A DNA stretch of 64,000 bases. Origin: Halictus rubicundus (taxonomy: Eukaryota; Arthropoda; Insecta; Hymenoptera; Halictidae). The stretch covers positions 242,124 to 306,123 of the forward strand of contig NW_027488835.1 of assembly GCF_050948215.1 (NCBI RefSeq), written 5' to 3'. Shown piece by piece: positions 13,121 to 28,029 of the stretch (within the stretch, counting starts at the first letter, position 1; every line of letters begins with the position of its first letter). Under the pieces are notes generated by a model that was given only the letters and a program-made list of their open reading frames with translations, was not told the DNA's origin and ran no database searches. A program made the position numbers and the translations under genes.

Positions 13121-13136
13121 ATCCGGGGGGGGGGGG
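13121..13136. other. ATCC plus G12 tract at the E1 5' junction
   Basis: Between the last recognisable E1 base (13120) and the satellite (13137) lie ATCC (13121-13124) and a run of 12 G (13125-13136). ATCC is what normally abuts the 5' end of E2 and E3, so the G run looks added between a target-like ATCC and the satellite. It may be untemplated or slipped synthesis during 5' attachment, or a sequencing or assembly error in a homopolymer. Confidence 0.5.
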
Positions 13137-16100
13137 ATCCTATCCTATCCTGTATCCTATGCCAGCCTCTATCCTATCCTATCATCTATCCTCCATCCTA
13201 TCCTTTCCTGTATCCTATCCTATCCTCTATCCTATCCTATCGTCTATCCTATCATCTATCCTATCCTATCGTCTATCTTATCATCTATCCTATCCTATCC
13301 TCTATCCTATCCTATCCTCTATCCTATCAAATCCCCTATCCTATCCTCTATCCTATCCTATCATCTATCCTCTATCCTATCCAATCCTCTATCCTATCCT
13401 ATCCTCTATCCTATCCTATCCTCTATCCTATCCTGTCCTCTATCCTATCCTATCCTCTATCCTATCCTCTATCCTACCCTATCCTCTATCCTATCCTATC
13501 CAATCCCCTATCCTATGCTCTATCCTATCCTATCCTCTATCCTATCCTATCCTCTATCCTATCCTAACGTCTATCCTATCCTCTGTCCTATCCTATCCTC
13601 TATCCTATCCTATCCTCTATCCTATCCTATTCTCTATCCTATCCTATCCTCTATCCTATCCTATCCTCTATCCTATCCTATCGTCTATCCTATCCTCTAT
13701 CCTATCCTATCCTCTATACTATCCTATCCTCTATCCTATCCTATCCTCTATCCGATCCTATCTTCTATCCTATCCTATCCTCTATCCTATCAAATCCCCT
13801 ATCCTATCCTCTGTCCTATCCTATCCTATCCTCTATCCTATCAAATCCCCTATCCTATCCTCTATCCTATCCTATCATCTATCCTCTATCATATCCAATC
13901 CTCTATCCTATCCTATCCTCTATCCTATCCTATCCTCTGTCCTATCCTATCCTCTATCCTATCCTATCCTCTATCCTATCCTATCCTCTATCCTATCCTA
14001 TCCTCTATCCTATCCTCTCCTCTATCCTATCCTATCCTCTATCCTATCCTATCCTCTATCCTATCAAATCCCCTATCCTATCCTCTATCCTATCCTCTAT
14101 CCTATCCTTTATCCTATACTATCCTCTATCCTATCCTATCCTCTATCCTATCCTATCCTCTATCCTATCCTATCCTCTATCCTATCCTATCCTCTATCCT
14201 ATCCTATCCTCTATCCTATCCTATCGTCTATCCTATCCTCTATCCTATCTTATCCTCTATCCTATCCTATCCTCTATCCTACCCTATCCTCTACCCTATC
14301 CTATCGTCTATCCTATCCTCTGTCCCATCCAATCCTCTATCCTATCAAATCCCCTATCCTATCCTGTATCCTATCCTGTCCTGTGTCCTATCCAATCCTC
14401 TATCCTATCCTATCCTCTATCCTATCCTATCCTCTATCCTATCCTATCGTCTATCCTATCCTCTATCCTATCAAATCCCCTATCCTATCCTCTGTCCTAT
14501 CCTATCCTCTATCCTATCCTATCTTCTATCCTATCCTATCCTCTATCCTATCCTATCCTCTATCCTATCCTATCCTCTATCCTATCCTATCCTCTATCCT
14601 ATCCTATCCTCTATCCTATCCTATCCTGTATCCTATGCCAGCCTCTATCCTATCCTATCATCTATCCTCCATCCTATCCTTTCCTGTATCCTATCCTATC
14701 CTCTATCCTATCCTATCCTCTATCCTATCCTATCCTCTATCCTATCTTATCCTCTATCCTATCCTATCCTCTATCTTATCCTATCCTCTATCCTATCCTA
14801 TCCTATCGTCTATCCTATCCTATCGTCTATCCTATCCTCTATCCTATCCTATCCTCTATCCTATCAAATCCCCTATCCTATCCTCTATCCTATCCTCTAT
14901 CCTATCCTCTATCCTATCCTATCCTCTATCCTATCCTATCCTCTATCCTATCCTTTCCTCTATCCTATCCTATCCTCTATCCTATCCTATCATCTATCCT
15001 ATCCTATCTTCTATCCTACCCTATCCTCTATCCCATCATATCGTCTATCAAATCCCCTATCCTATCCTCTATCCTATCCTCTATCCTATCCTCTATCCTA
15101 TCCTATCCTCTATCCTATCCTATCCTCTATCCTATCCTTTCCTCTATCCTATCCTATCCTCTATCCTATCCTATCATCTATCCTATCCTATCTTCTATCC
15201 TACCCTATCCTCTATCCCATCATATCGTCTATCATATCCTCTATCCTATCCTATCCTCTATCCTATCCTATCCTCTGTCCTATCCTATCATCTATCCTCA
15301 ATCCTATCCTATCCTGTATCCTATCCAATCCTCTATCCTATCCTATCGTCTATCCTATCCTCTATCCTATCAAATCCCCTATCCTATCATCTGTCCTATC
15401 CTAGCTTCTATCCTATCCTATCCTCTACCCTATCCTATCCTCTATCCTATCCTATCCTCTATCCTATCCTATCCTCTATCCTATCCTATCGTCTATCCTA
15501 TCCTCTATCCTATCAAATCCCCTATCCTATCCTCTGTCCTATCCTATCCTCTATCCTATCCTATCTTCTATCCTATCCTATCCTCTATCCTATCCTATCC
15601 TCTATCCTATCCTATCCTCTATCCTATCCTATCCTCTATCCTATCCTCTATCCTATCCTATCCTCTATCCTATCCTATCCTGTATCCTATGCCAGCCTCT
15701 ATCCTATCCTATCATCTATCCTCCATCCTATCCTTTCCTGTATCCTATCCTATCCTCTATCCTATCCTATCGTCTATCCTATCATCTATCCTATCCTATC
15801 GTCTATCTTATCATCTATCCTATCCTATCCTCTATCCTATCCTATCCTCTATCCTATCAAATCCCCTATCCTATCCTCTATCCTATCCTATCATCTATCC
15901 TCTATCCTATCCAATCCTCTATCCTATCCTATCCTCTATCCTATCCTATCCTCTATCCTATCCTGTCCTCTATCCTATCCTATCCTCTATCCTATCCTCT
16001 ATCCTACCCTATCCTCTATCCTATCCTATCCAATCCCCTATCCTATGCTCTATCCTATCCTATCCTCTATCCTATCCTATCCTCTATCCTATCCTAACGT

Positions 16101-17283
16101 CTATCCTATCCTCTGTCCTATCCTATCCTCTATCCTATCCTATCCTCTATCCTATCCTATTCTCTATCCTATCCTATCCTCTATCCTATCCTATCCTCTA
16201 TCCTATCCTATCGTCTATCCTATCCTCTATCCTATCCTATCCTCTATCCTATCCTATCCTCTATCCTATCCTATCCTCTATCCGATCCTATCTTCTATCC
16301 TATCCTATCCTCTATCCTATCAAATCCCCTATCCTATCCTCTGTCCTATCCTATCCTATCCTCTATCCTATCAAATCCCCTATCCTATCCTCTATCCTAT
16401 CCTATCATCTATCCTCTATCATATCCAATCCTCTATCCTATCCTATCCTCTATCCTATCCTATCCTCTGTCCTATCCTATCCTCTATCCTATCCTATCCT
16501 CTATCCTATCCTATCCTCTATCCTATCCTATCCTCTATCCTATCCTCTCCTCTATCCTATCCTATCCTCTATCCTATCCTATCCTCTATCCTATCAAATC
16601 CCCTATCCTATCCTCTATCCTATCCTCTATCCTATCCTTTATCCTATACTATCCTCTATCCTATCCTATCCTCTATCCTATCCTATCCTCTATCCTATCC
16701 TATCATCCATCCTATCCTATCTTCTATCCTACCCTATAATCTATCCTATCAAATCACCTATCCTCTCCTATATCCTATCCTATCCTCTATCCTATCCTAT
16801 CTTCTATCCTATCCTATCCTCTATCCTATCAAATCCCCTATACTATCCTCTATCCTATCCTATCCTCTATCCTATCCTATCCTCTATCCTATCCTATCAT
16901 CTATCCTATCCTATCTTCTATCCTACCCTATCATCTATCCTATCAAATCACCTATCCTCTCCTATATCCTATCCTATCCTCTATCCTATCCTATCTTCTA
17001 TCCTATCCTATCCTCTATCCTATCAAATCCCCTATCCTATCCTCTATCCTATCCTATCCTCTATCCTATCCTATCCTCTATCCTATCCTATCCTCTATCC
17101 TATCCTATCCTCTATCCTATCCTATCCTCTATCCTATCCTCTATCCTATCCTATCCTATATCCTATCCGATCCTCTATCCTATCCTACCCTCTATCCTAT
17201 CCTGTCCTGTATCTTTTCCTATCCTCTATCCTATCCTCTATCCTACCCTATCCTCTATCCTATCCTATCCAATCCCCTATCCT

Positions 17284-20200
17284 ATGCTCTATCCTATCTT
17301 CTATCCTATCCTATTGTCTATCCTATCAAATCCCCTATCCTATCCTCTATCCTATCCTATCCTCTATCCTATCCAATCCTCTATCCTATCCTATCATCTA
17401 TCCTCAATCCGATCCTTTCCTGTATCCTATCCAATCCTCTATCCTATCCTGTCCTCTATCCTATCCTATCCTCTATCCTATCCTATCCTCTATCCTCTCC
17501 TATCGTCTATCCTATCCTCTATCCTATCCTATCCTCTTTCCTATCCTATCATCTATCCTCTATCCTATCCAATCCTCTATCCTATCCTATCATCTATCCT
17601 CAATCCTATCCTTTCCTGTATCCTATTAAATCCTCTATCCTATCCTGTCCTCTATCCTATCCTATCCTCTATCCTATCCTCTATCCTATCCTATCCTCTA
17701 TCCTATCCTATCGTCTATCCTATCCTCTATCCTATCCTATCCTCTATCCTATCAAATCCCCTATCCTATCCTCTATCCTATCCTCTATCCTATCCTCTAT
17801 CCTATCCTATCCTCTATCCTATCCTATCCTCTATCCTATCCTATCCTCTATCCTATCCTATACTCTATCCTATCCTATCCTCTATCCTATCCTATCCTCT
17901 ATCCTATCCTATCCTCTATCCTATCCTATCCTCTATCCTATCCTATCCTCTATCCTATCCTATCCTATCCTCTATCCTATCCTATCCTCTATCCTATCCT
18001 ATCCTCTATCCTATCTTATCCTCTATCCTATCCTATCCTCTATCTTATCCTATCCTCTATCCTATCCTATCCTATCGTCTATCCTATCCTATCGTCTATC
18101 CTATCCTCTATCCTATCCTATCCTCTATCCTATCAAATCACCTATCCTATCCTCTATCCTATCCTCTATCCTATCCTCTATCCTATCCTATCCTCTATCC
18201 TATCCTATCCTCTATCCTATCCTTTCCTCTATCCTATCCTATCCTCTATCCTATCCTATCATCTATCCTATCCTATCTTCTATCCTACCCTATCCTCTAT
18301 CCCATCATATCGTCTATCATATCCTCTATCCTATCCTATCCTCTATCCTATCCTATCCTCTGTCCTATCCTATCATCTATCCTCAATCCTATCCTTTCCT
18401 GTACCCTATCCAATCCTCTATCCTATCCTGTCCTCTATCCTATCCTATCCCCTATCCTATCCTATCCTCTATCCTATCCTATCGTCTATCCTATCCTCTA
18501 TCCTATCCTATCCTATCCTCTATCCTATCAAATCCCCTATCCTATCCTCTATCCTATCCTATCATCTATCCTCTATCCTATCCAATCCTCTATCCTATCC
18601 TATCCTCTATCCTATCCTATCATCTATCCTCAATCCTATCCTTTCCTGTATCCTATCCAATCCTCTATCCTATCCTGTCCTCTATCCTATCCTATCCTCT
18701 ATCCTATCCTCTATCCTATCCTATCCTCTATCCTATCCTATCGTCTATCCTATCCTCTATCCTATCCTATCCTCTATCCTATCAAATCCCCTATCCTATC
18801 CTCTATCCTATCCTATCCTCTATCCTATCCTATCCTCTATCCTATCCTATCCTATCCTCTATCCTATCCTATCCTATCCTCTATCCTATCCTATCCTCTA
18901 TCCTATCCTATCCTCTATCCTATCCTATCCTCTATCCTATCCTATCCTCTATCCTATCCTATCCTCTATCCTATCCTATCCTCTATCCTATAATATCCTC
19001 TATCCTATCCTATCCTCTATCCAATCCTCTATCCTATCCTATCCTATCCTATCCTCTATCCTATCCTCTCCTCTATCCTATCCTATCCTCTATCCTATCC
19101 TATCCTCTATCCTATCCTCTATCCTATCCTCTATCCTATCCTATCCTCTATCCTATCCTATCCTCTATCCTATCCAATCCTCTATCCTATCCTCTCCTCT
19201 ATCCTATCCTATCATCTATCCTATCCTATCCTCTATCCTATCCTATCGTCTATCCTATCCTCTATCCTATCCTATCCTCTATCCTATAAAATCCCCTATC
19301 CTATCCTCTATCCTATCCTCTATCCTATCCTTTATCCTATACTATCCTCTATCATATCCTATCCTCTATCCTATCCTATCCTCTATCCTATCCTATCATC
19401 TAGCCTATCCTATCTTCTATCCTACCCTATCATCTATCCTATCAAATCACCTATCCTCTCCTATACCCTATCCTATCCTCTATCCTATCCTATCTTCTAT
19501 CCTATCCTATCCTCTATCCTATCAAATCCCCTATCCTATCCTCTATCCTATCCTATCCTCTATCCTATCAAATCCCCTATCCTATCCTCTGTCCTATCCT
19601 ATCCTCTATAATATCCTATCCTCTATCCTATCCTATCCTCTATCCTATCCTCTATCCTATCCTATCCACTATCCTATCCTCTATCCTATCCAATCCTCTA
19701 TCCTATCCTATCGTCTATCCTATCCTCTATCCTATCCTATCCTCTATCCTATCCTATCCTCTATCCTATCCTATCCTCTATCCTATCCTATCTTCTATCC
19801 TATCCTCTATCCTATACTTTCGTCTATCCTATCCTCTATCCTATCCTATCCTCTATCCTATCAAATCCCCTATCCTATCCTCTATCCTATCCTATCCTGT
19901 ATCCTATCCAATCCTCTATCCTATCCTATCATCTATCCTCAATCCGATCCTTTCCTGTATCCTATCCAATCCTCTATCCTATCCAATCCTCTATCCTATC
20001 CTCTATCCTATCCTATCCTCTATCCTATCCAATCCTCTATCCTATCCTCTCCTCTATCCTATCCTATCCTGTATCCTATCCAATCCTCTATCCTATCCTA
20101 TCATCTATCCTCAATCCGATCCTTTCCTGTATCCTATCCAATCCTCTATCCTATCCTCTATCCTATCCTATCCTCTATCCTATCCAATCCTCTATCCTAT

Positions 20201-21780
20201 CCTCTCCTCTATCCTATCCTATCCTGTATCCTATCCAATCCTCTATCCTATCCTATCGTCTATCCTATCCTCTATCCTATCAAATCCCCTATCCTATCAT
20301 CTGTCCTATCCTAGCTTCTATCCTATCCTATCCTCTACACTATCCTATCCTCTATCCTATCCTATCCTCTATCCTATCCTATCCTCTATCCTATCCTATC
20401 CTCTATCCTATCAAATCCCCTATCCTAGCCTCTGTCCTATCCTATCCTCTATCCTATCCTATCCTCTATCCTATCCTATCGTCTATCCTATCCTATCCTC
20501 TGTCCTATCAAATCCCCTATCCTATCCTCTATCCTATCCTATCCTGTATCCTATCCTATCTTCTATCCTATCCTATCCTCTATCCTATCAAATCCCCTAT
20601 CCTATCCTCTATCCTATCCTATCCTCTATCGTATCCTATCTTCTATCCTATCCTATCCTCTATCCTATCCTATCCTCTATCCTATCCTATCCTCTATCCT
20701 ATCCTATCGTCTATCCTATCCTCTATCCTATCTTATCCTCTATCCTATCCTATCCTCTATCCTACCCTATCCTCTACCCTATCCTATCGTCTATCCTATC
20801 CTCTGTCCAATCCTATCCTCTATCCTATCAAATCCCCTATCCTATCCTGTATCCTATCCTGTCCTGTGTCCTATCCAATCCTCTATCCTATCCTATCCTC
20901 TATCCTATCCTATCCTCTATCCTATCCTATCGTCTATCCTATCCTCTATCCTATCAAATCCCCTATCCTATCCTCTGTCCTATCCTATCCTCTATCCTAT
21001 CCTATCTTCTATCCTATCCTATCCTCTATCCTATCAAATCCCCTATCCTATCCTCTATCCTATCCTATCATCTATCCTCTATCCTATCCAATCCTCTATC
21101 CTATCCTATCCTCTATCCTATCCTGTCCTCTATCCTATCCTATCCTCTATCCTATCCTCTATCCTAGCCTATCCTCTATCCTATCCTATCCAATCCCCTA
21201 TCCTATGCTCTATCCTATCCTATCTTCTATCCTATCCTATCCTCTATCCTATCCTATCCTCTATCCTATCCTATCCTCTATCGTATCCTATCCTCTATCC
21301 TATCCTATCCTCTATCCTATCCTATCCTCTATCCTATCCTATCCTCTATCCTATCCTATCCTGTATCCTATGCCAGCCTCTATCCTATCCTATCATCTAT
21401 CCTCCATCCTATCCTTTCCTGTATCCTATCCTATCCTCTATCCTATCCTATCGTCTATCCTATCCTCTATCCTATCCTATCGTCTATCCTATCCTCTATC
21501 CTATCCTATCCTCTATCCTATCCTATCCTCTATCCTATCCTATCCTCTATCCTATCCTATCCTCTATCCTATCCTATCCTCTATCCTATCCTATCGTCTA
21601 TCCTATCCTCTATCCTATCTTATCCTCTATCCTATCCTATCCTCTATCCTACCCTATCCTCTACCCTATCCTATCGTCTATCCTATCCTCTGTCCCATCC
21701 TATCCTCTATCCTATCAAATCCCCTATCCTATCCTGTATCCTATCCTGTCCTGTGTCCTATCCAATCCTCTATCCTATCC
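17284..21780 (+). repeat. Segmental duplication, right copy (partner 7817-12363)
   Basis: This is the partner of the copy at 7817-12363 and carries the same order of variant monomers. It lacks the E1 insertion. Sequence near 21960-22005 (a monomer ending CCTG followed by ATGCCAGCC) matches the context to the right of E1 and can serve as a reference empty site. Confidence 0.72.
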
Positions 21781-24700
21781 TATCCTCTATCCTATCCTAT
21801 CCTCTATCCTATCCTATCGTCTATCCTATCCTCTATCCTATCAAATCCCCTATCCTATCCTCTGTCCTATCCTATCCTCTATCCTATCCTATCTTCTATC
21901 CTATCCTATCCTCTATCCTATCCTATCCTCTATCCTATCCTATCCTCTATCCTATCCTATCCTCTATCCTATCCTATCCTCTATCCTATCCTATCCTGTA
22001 TCCTATGCCAGCCTCTATCCTATCCTATCATCTATCCTCCATCCTATCCTTTCCTGTATCCTATCCTATCCTCTATCCTATCCTATCGTCTATCCTATCA
22101 TCTATCCTATCCTATCGTCTATCTTATCATCTATCCTATCCTATCCTCTATCCTATCCTATCCTCTATCCTATCAAATCCCCTATCCTATCCTCTATCCT
22201 ATCCTATCATCTATCCTCTATCCTATCCAATCCTCTATCCTATCCTATCCTCTATCCTATCCTATCCTCTATCCTATCCTGTCCTCTATCCTATCCTATC
22301 CTCTATCCTATCCTCTATCCTACCCTATCCTCTATCCTATCCTATCCAATCCCCTATCCTATGCTCTATCCTATCCTATCCTCTATCCTATCCTATCCTC
22401 TATCCTATCCTAACGTCTATCCTATCCTCTGTCCTATCCTATCCTCTATCCGATCCTATCTTCTATCCTATCCTATCCTCTATCCTATCAAATCCCCTAT
22501 CCTATCCTCTGTCCTATCCTATCCTATCCTCTATCCTATCAAATCCCCTATCCTATCCTCTATCCTATCCTATCATCTATCCTCTATCATATCCAATCCT
22601 CTATCCTATCCTATCCTCTATCCTATCCTATCCTCTGTCCTATCCTATCCTCTATCCTATCCTATCCTCTATCCTATGAAATCCCCTATCCTATCCTCTA
22701 TCCTATCAGATCATCTATCCTCTATCCTATCCAATCCTCTATCCTATCCTATCCTCTATCCTATCCTGTCCTCTATCCTATCCTATCCTCTATCCTATCC
22801 TATCCTCTATCCTATCCTATCGTCTATCCTATCCTCTATCCTATCCTATCCTCTATCCTATGCTATCCTCTATCCTATCCTATCTTCTATCCTATCCTAT
22901 CCTCTATCCTATCCTATCCTATCCTCTATCCCCTCCTATCGTCTATCCTATCCTCTATCCTATCCTATCCTCTATCCTATCCTATCTTCTATCCTATCCT
23001 ATCCTCTATCCTATCAAATCCCCTATCCTATCTTCTGTCCTATCCTATCCTCTATCCTATCCTGTCCTCTATCCTATCCTATCCTCTATCCTATACTATC
23101 CTCTATCCTCTCCTATCGTCTATCCTATTCTCTATCCTATCCTATCCTCTATCCTATCCTATCATCTATCCTCTATCCTATCCAATCCTCTATCCTATCC
23201 TATCCTCTATCCTATCCTATCATCTATCCTCAATCCTATCCTTTCCTGTATCCTATTAAATCCTCTATCCTATCCTCTCCTCTATCCTATCCTATCCTCT
23301 ATCCTATCCTCTATCCTATCCTATCCTATCCTCTATCCTATCCTATCCTCTATCCTATCCTCTATCCTATCAAATCCCCTATCCTATCCTCTATCCTATC
23401 CTATAATGTATCCTATCCAATCCTCTATCCTATCCTATCATCTATCCTCAATCCGATCCTTTCCTGTATCCTATCCAATCCTCTATCCTATCCTGTCCTC
23501 TATCGTATCCTATCCTCTATCCTATCCTATCCTCAATCCTATCCTATCCTCTATCCGATCCTATCTTCTATCCTATCCTATCCTCTATCCTATCAAATCC
23601 CCTATCCTATCCTCTGTCCTATCCTATCCTCTATCCTATCCTATCCTCTATCCTATCAAATCCCCTATCCTATCCTCTATCCTATCCTATCATCTATCCT
23701 CTATCCTATCCAATCCTCTATCCTATCCTATCCTCTAACCTATCCTGTCCTCTATCCTATCCTATCCTCTATCCTATCCTCTATCCTACCCTATCCTCTA
23801 TCCTATCCTATCCAATCCCCTATCCTATGCTCTATCCTATCCTATCCTCTATCCTATCCTATCCTCTATCGTATCCTATCGTCTATCCTATCCTCTGTCC
23901 TATCCTATCCTCTATCCTATCCTATCCTCTATCCTATCCTATCCTCTATCCTATCCTATCCTCTATCCTATCCTATCCTCTATCCTATCAAATCCCCTAT
24001 CCTATCCTCTGTCCTATCCTATCCTCTATCCTATCAAATCCCCTATCCTATCCTCTATCCTATCCTATCATCTATCCTCTATCCTATCCAATCCTCTATC
24101 CTATCCTATCCTCTATCCTATCCTGTCCTCTATCCTATCCTATCCCCTATCCTATCCTAACCTCTATCATATCCTATCCTCTGTCCTATCCTATCCTGTA
24201 TCCTATCCTATCCTCTATCCTATCCTATCCTCTATCCTATCAAATCCCCTATCCTATCCCCTATCCTATCCTCTATCCTTGCCTATCCTCTATCCTATCC
24301 TATCCTCTATCCTATCCTATCCTCTATCCTATCCTATCTTCTATCCTATCCTATCCTCTATCCTATCAAATCCCCTATCCTATCCCCTATCCTATCCTCT
24401 ATCCTAGCCTATCCTCTATCCTATCCTATCGTCTATCCTATCCTCTATCCTATCCTATCCTCTATCCTATCCTATCATCTATCCTCAATCCTATCCTTTC
24501 CTGTATCCTATTAAATCCTCTATCCTATCCTGTCCTCTATCCTATCCTATCCTCTATCCTATCCTCTACCCTATCCTCTATCCTATCCTATCCTATCCTC
24601 TATCCTATCCTATCCTCTATCCTATCCTATCCTCTATCCTATCAAATCCCCTATCCTATCCTCTATCCTATCCTATCCTGTATCCTATCCAATCCTCTAT

Positions 24701-26229
24701 CCTATCCAATCCTCTATCCTATCCTCTATCCTATCCTCTATCCTATCCTATCCTCTATCCTATCAAATCCCCTATCCTATCCTCTATCCTATCCTATCAT
24801 CTATCCTCTATCCTATCCAATCCTCTATCCTATCCTATCCTCTATCCTATCCTGTCCTCTATCCTATCCTCTATCCTATCCTATCATCTATCCTCTATCC
24901 TATCCAATCCTCTATCCTATCCTATCCTCTATCCTATCCTGTCCTCTATCCTATCCTATCTTCTATCCTATCCTATCCTCTATCCTATCCTATCCTCTAT
25001 CCTATCCTATCCTCTATCCTATCCTATCCTCTATCCTATCCTATCCTCTATCCTATCCTATCCTCTATCCTATCCTATCCTCTATCCTATCCAATCCTCT
25101 ATCCTATCCTATCCTCTATCCTATCCTATCCTATCCTCTATCCTATCCTATCGTCTATCCTATCCTCTATCCTATCCTATCCTCTATCCTATCAAATCCC
25201 CTATCCTATCCTCTATCCTATCCTATCCTGTATCCTATCCAATCCTCTATCCTATCCTATCATCTAACCTCAATCCGATCCTTTCCTGTATCCTATCCAA
25301 TCCTCTATCCTATCCTGTCCTCTATAGTATCCTATCCTCTATCCTATCCTATCCTCTATCCTCTCCTATCGTCTATCCTATCCTCTATCCTATCCTATCC
25401 TCTATCCTATCCTATCTTCTACCCTATCCTATCCTCTATCCTATCCTATCTTCTATCCTATCCTATCCTATATCCTATCAAATCCAATATCCTCTCCTCT
25501 ATCCTATCCTATCCTCTATCCTATCCTATCGTCTATCCTATCCTCTATCCTATCCTATCCTATCCTCTATCCTATCCTATCCTCTATCCTATCCTATCGT
25601 CTATCCTATCCTCTATCCTATCCTATCGTCTATCCTATCCTCTATCCTATCCTATCCTCTATCCTATCCTATCCTCTATCCTATCCTATCGTCTATCCTA
25701 TCCTCTATCCTATCCTATCTTCTATCCTATCCTATCCTCTATCCTATCAAATCCCCTATCCTATCTTCTGTCCTATCCTATCCTCTATCCTATCCTATCT
25801 TCTATCCTATCCTATCCTATATCCTATCAAATCCAATATCCTCTCCTCTATCCTATCCTATCCTCTATCCTATCCTATCGTCTATCCTATCCTATCGTCT
25901 ATCCTATCCTCTATCCTATCCTATCCTCTATCCTATCCTATCGTCTATCCTATCCTCTATCCTATCCTATCGTCTATCCTATCCTCTATCCTATCCTATC
26001 CTCTATCCTATCCTATCCTCTATCCTATCCTATCCTCTATCCTATCCTATCCTCTATCCTATCCTATCCTCTATCCGATCCTATCTTCTATCCTATCCTA
26101 TCCTCTATCCTATCAAATCCCCTATCCTATCCTCTGTCCTATCCTATCCTCTATCCTATCCTATCCTCTATCCTATCAAATCCCCTATCCTATCCTCTAT
26201 CCTATCCTATCATCTATCCTCTATCCTAT

Positions 26230-28029
26230 CCAATCCTCTATCCTATCCTATCCTCTATCCTATCCTATCCTCTATCCTATCCTATCTTCTATCCTATCCT
26301 ATCCTCTATCCTATCAAATCCCCTATCCTATCTTCTGTCCTATCCTATCCTCTATCCTATCCTGTCCTCTATCCTATCCTATCCTCTATCCTATCCTATC
26401 CTCTATCCTCTCCTATCGTCTATCCTATCCTCTATCCTATCCTATCCTCTATCCTATCCTATCATCTATCCTCTATCCTATCCAATCCTCTACCCTATCC
26501 TATCCTCTATCCTATCCTATCATCTGTCCTCAATCCTATCCTTTCCTGTATCCTATTAAATCCTCTATCCTATCCTGTCCTCTATCCTATCCTATCCTCT
26601 ATCCTATCCTCTATCCTATCCTATCCTATCCTATCCTCTATCCTATCCTATCCCCTATCCTATCCTCTATCCTATCCTATCCTATCCTCTATCCTATCCT
26701 GTCGTCTATCCTATCCTCTGTCCTATCCTATCCTCTATCCTATCAAATCCCCTATCCTATCCTGTATCCTATCCAATCCTCTACCTATCCTATCCTCTAT
26801 CCTATCCTGTGCTCTATCCTATCCTATCCTCTATCCTATCCTATCCTCTATCCTATCCTATCCAATCCCCTATCCTATGCTCTATCCTATCCTATCCTCT
26901 ATCCTATCCTATCCTCTATCCTATCCTATCGTCTATCCTATCCTCTGTCCTATCCTATCCTCTATCCTATCCTATCCTCTATCCTATCCTATCGTCTATC
27001 CTATCCTCTGTCCTATCCTATCCTCTATCCTATCCTATCATCTATCCTCAATCCTATCCTTTCCTGTATCCTATCCAATCCTCTATCCTATCCTGTCCTC
27101 TATCCTATCCTATCCTCTATCCTATCAAATCCCCTATCCTATCCTCTATCCTATCCTATCATCTATCCTCTATCCTATCCAATCCTCTATCCTATCCTAT
27201 CCTCAATCCTATCAAATCCCCTATCCTATCCTCTATCCTATCCTATACTCTATCCTATCCTATCCTCTATCTTATCCTGTCGTCTATCCTATCCTCTATC
27301 CTATCCTATCCTCTATCCTATCCTATCCTCTATCCTATCCTATCCTCTATCCTATCCTATCGTCTATCCTATCCTCTACCCTATCCTATCCTCTATCCTA
27401 TCCTATCCTCTATCCTATCCTATCCTCTATCCTATCATATCCTCTATCCTATCAAATCCCCTATCCTATCCTCTATCCTATCCTATACTCTATCCTATCC
27501 TATCCTCTATCTTATCCTGTCGTCTATCCTATCCTCTATCCTATCCTATCCTCTATCCTATCCTATCCTCTATCCTATCCTATCCTCTATCCTATCCTAT
27601 CGTCTATCCTATCCTCTACCCTATCCTATCCTCTATCCTATCCTATCCTCTATCCTATCCTATCCTCTATCCTATCATATCCTCTATCCTATCAAATCCC
27701 CTATCCTATCCTCTATCCTATCCTATCCTCTATCTTATCTTGTCGTCTATCCTATCCTCTATCCTATCCTATCCTATCCTCTATCCTATCCTATCGTCTA
27801 TCCTATCCTCTATCCTATCAAATCCCCTATCCTATCCTCTATCCTATCCTATCCTGTATCCTATCCAATCCTCTATCCTATCCTATCATCTATCCTCAAT
27901 CCGATCCTTTCCTGTATCCTATCCAATCCTCTATCCTATCCTGTCCTCTATCGTATCCTATCCTCTATCCTATCCTATCCTCTATCCTATCCTATCGTCT
28001 ATCCTATCCTATCCTATACTCTATCCTAT
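26230..28029 (+). repeat. 1800-bp higher-order repeat, copy 1
   Basis: The sequence repeats at an offset of exactly 1800 bp with only a few substitutions, for example 26521-26580 against 28321-28380 (one difference) and 26821-26880 against 28621-28680 (one difference in the lines compared). A rare CTACCTATCC junction (26782) marks the unit. Inside it, a 240-bp segment is itself duplicated in tandem (about 27208-27687). The boundaries are where the two copies stop matching and are accurate to tens of bases. Confidence 0.85.
27208..27687 (+). repeat. Nested 240-bp tandem duplication
   Basis: Two 240-bp units, each with the variant order CAAATCCCC, ATACTC, CTTATCC, CTGTCGTC and CATATCC, follow one another at an exact offset of 240 bp. 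The same nested pair recurs in the second 1800-bp copy (29041 and 29281) and in the partial copy after E2 (38796 and 39036), so the 240-bp duplication predates the 1800-bp one. Confidence 0.82.

Larger units (their letters stand above)
12364..13136 (-). mobile_element. E1: short non-coding retroelement, R1-clade-like 3' end
   Basis: A 773-bp GC-rich insertion in the satellite. It is read on the minus strand and ends in a 25-nt poly-A (T run 12364-12388). Just inside the poly-A it shares ordered boxes with the 3' UTRs of E2 and E3: GGGTTATGTGGGA, then a hairpin, then TACCCACTAA (+ strand). This places it in the same or a related retroelement family. No gag or pol remnant was recognised, and the small open frames on both strands look like chance frames in GC-rich DNA. 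The 5' half is made of strong hairpins and a 60-bp tandem repeat. It could be a non-autonomous element mobilised by an E2/E3-like enzyme, or a 5'-truncated copy of a family with a long 3' UTR; I favour the first because of the organised 5' end. Confidence 0.75.

Noticed and set aside
12664..18993. A 2109-codon + strand open frame and dozens of similar long frames rich in Y, P, I, L and S
   Set aside because: They are the satellite read in a stop-free strand. This one starts inside E1, where its first residues are unrelated, and another (26877-33032) runs through E2's poly-T into its 3' UTR. Starts and ends fall at random variants. Not genes.
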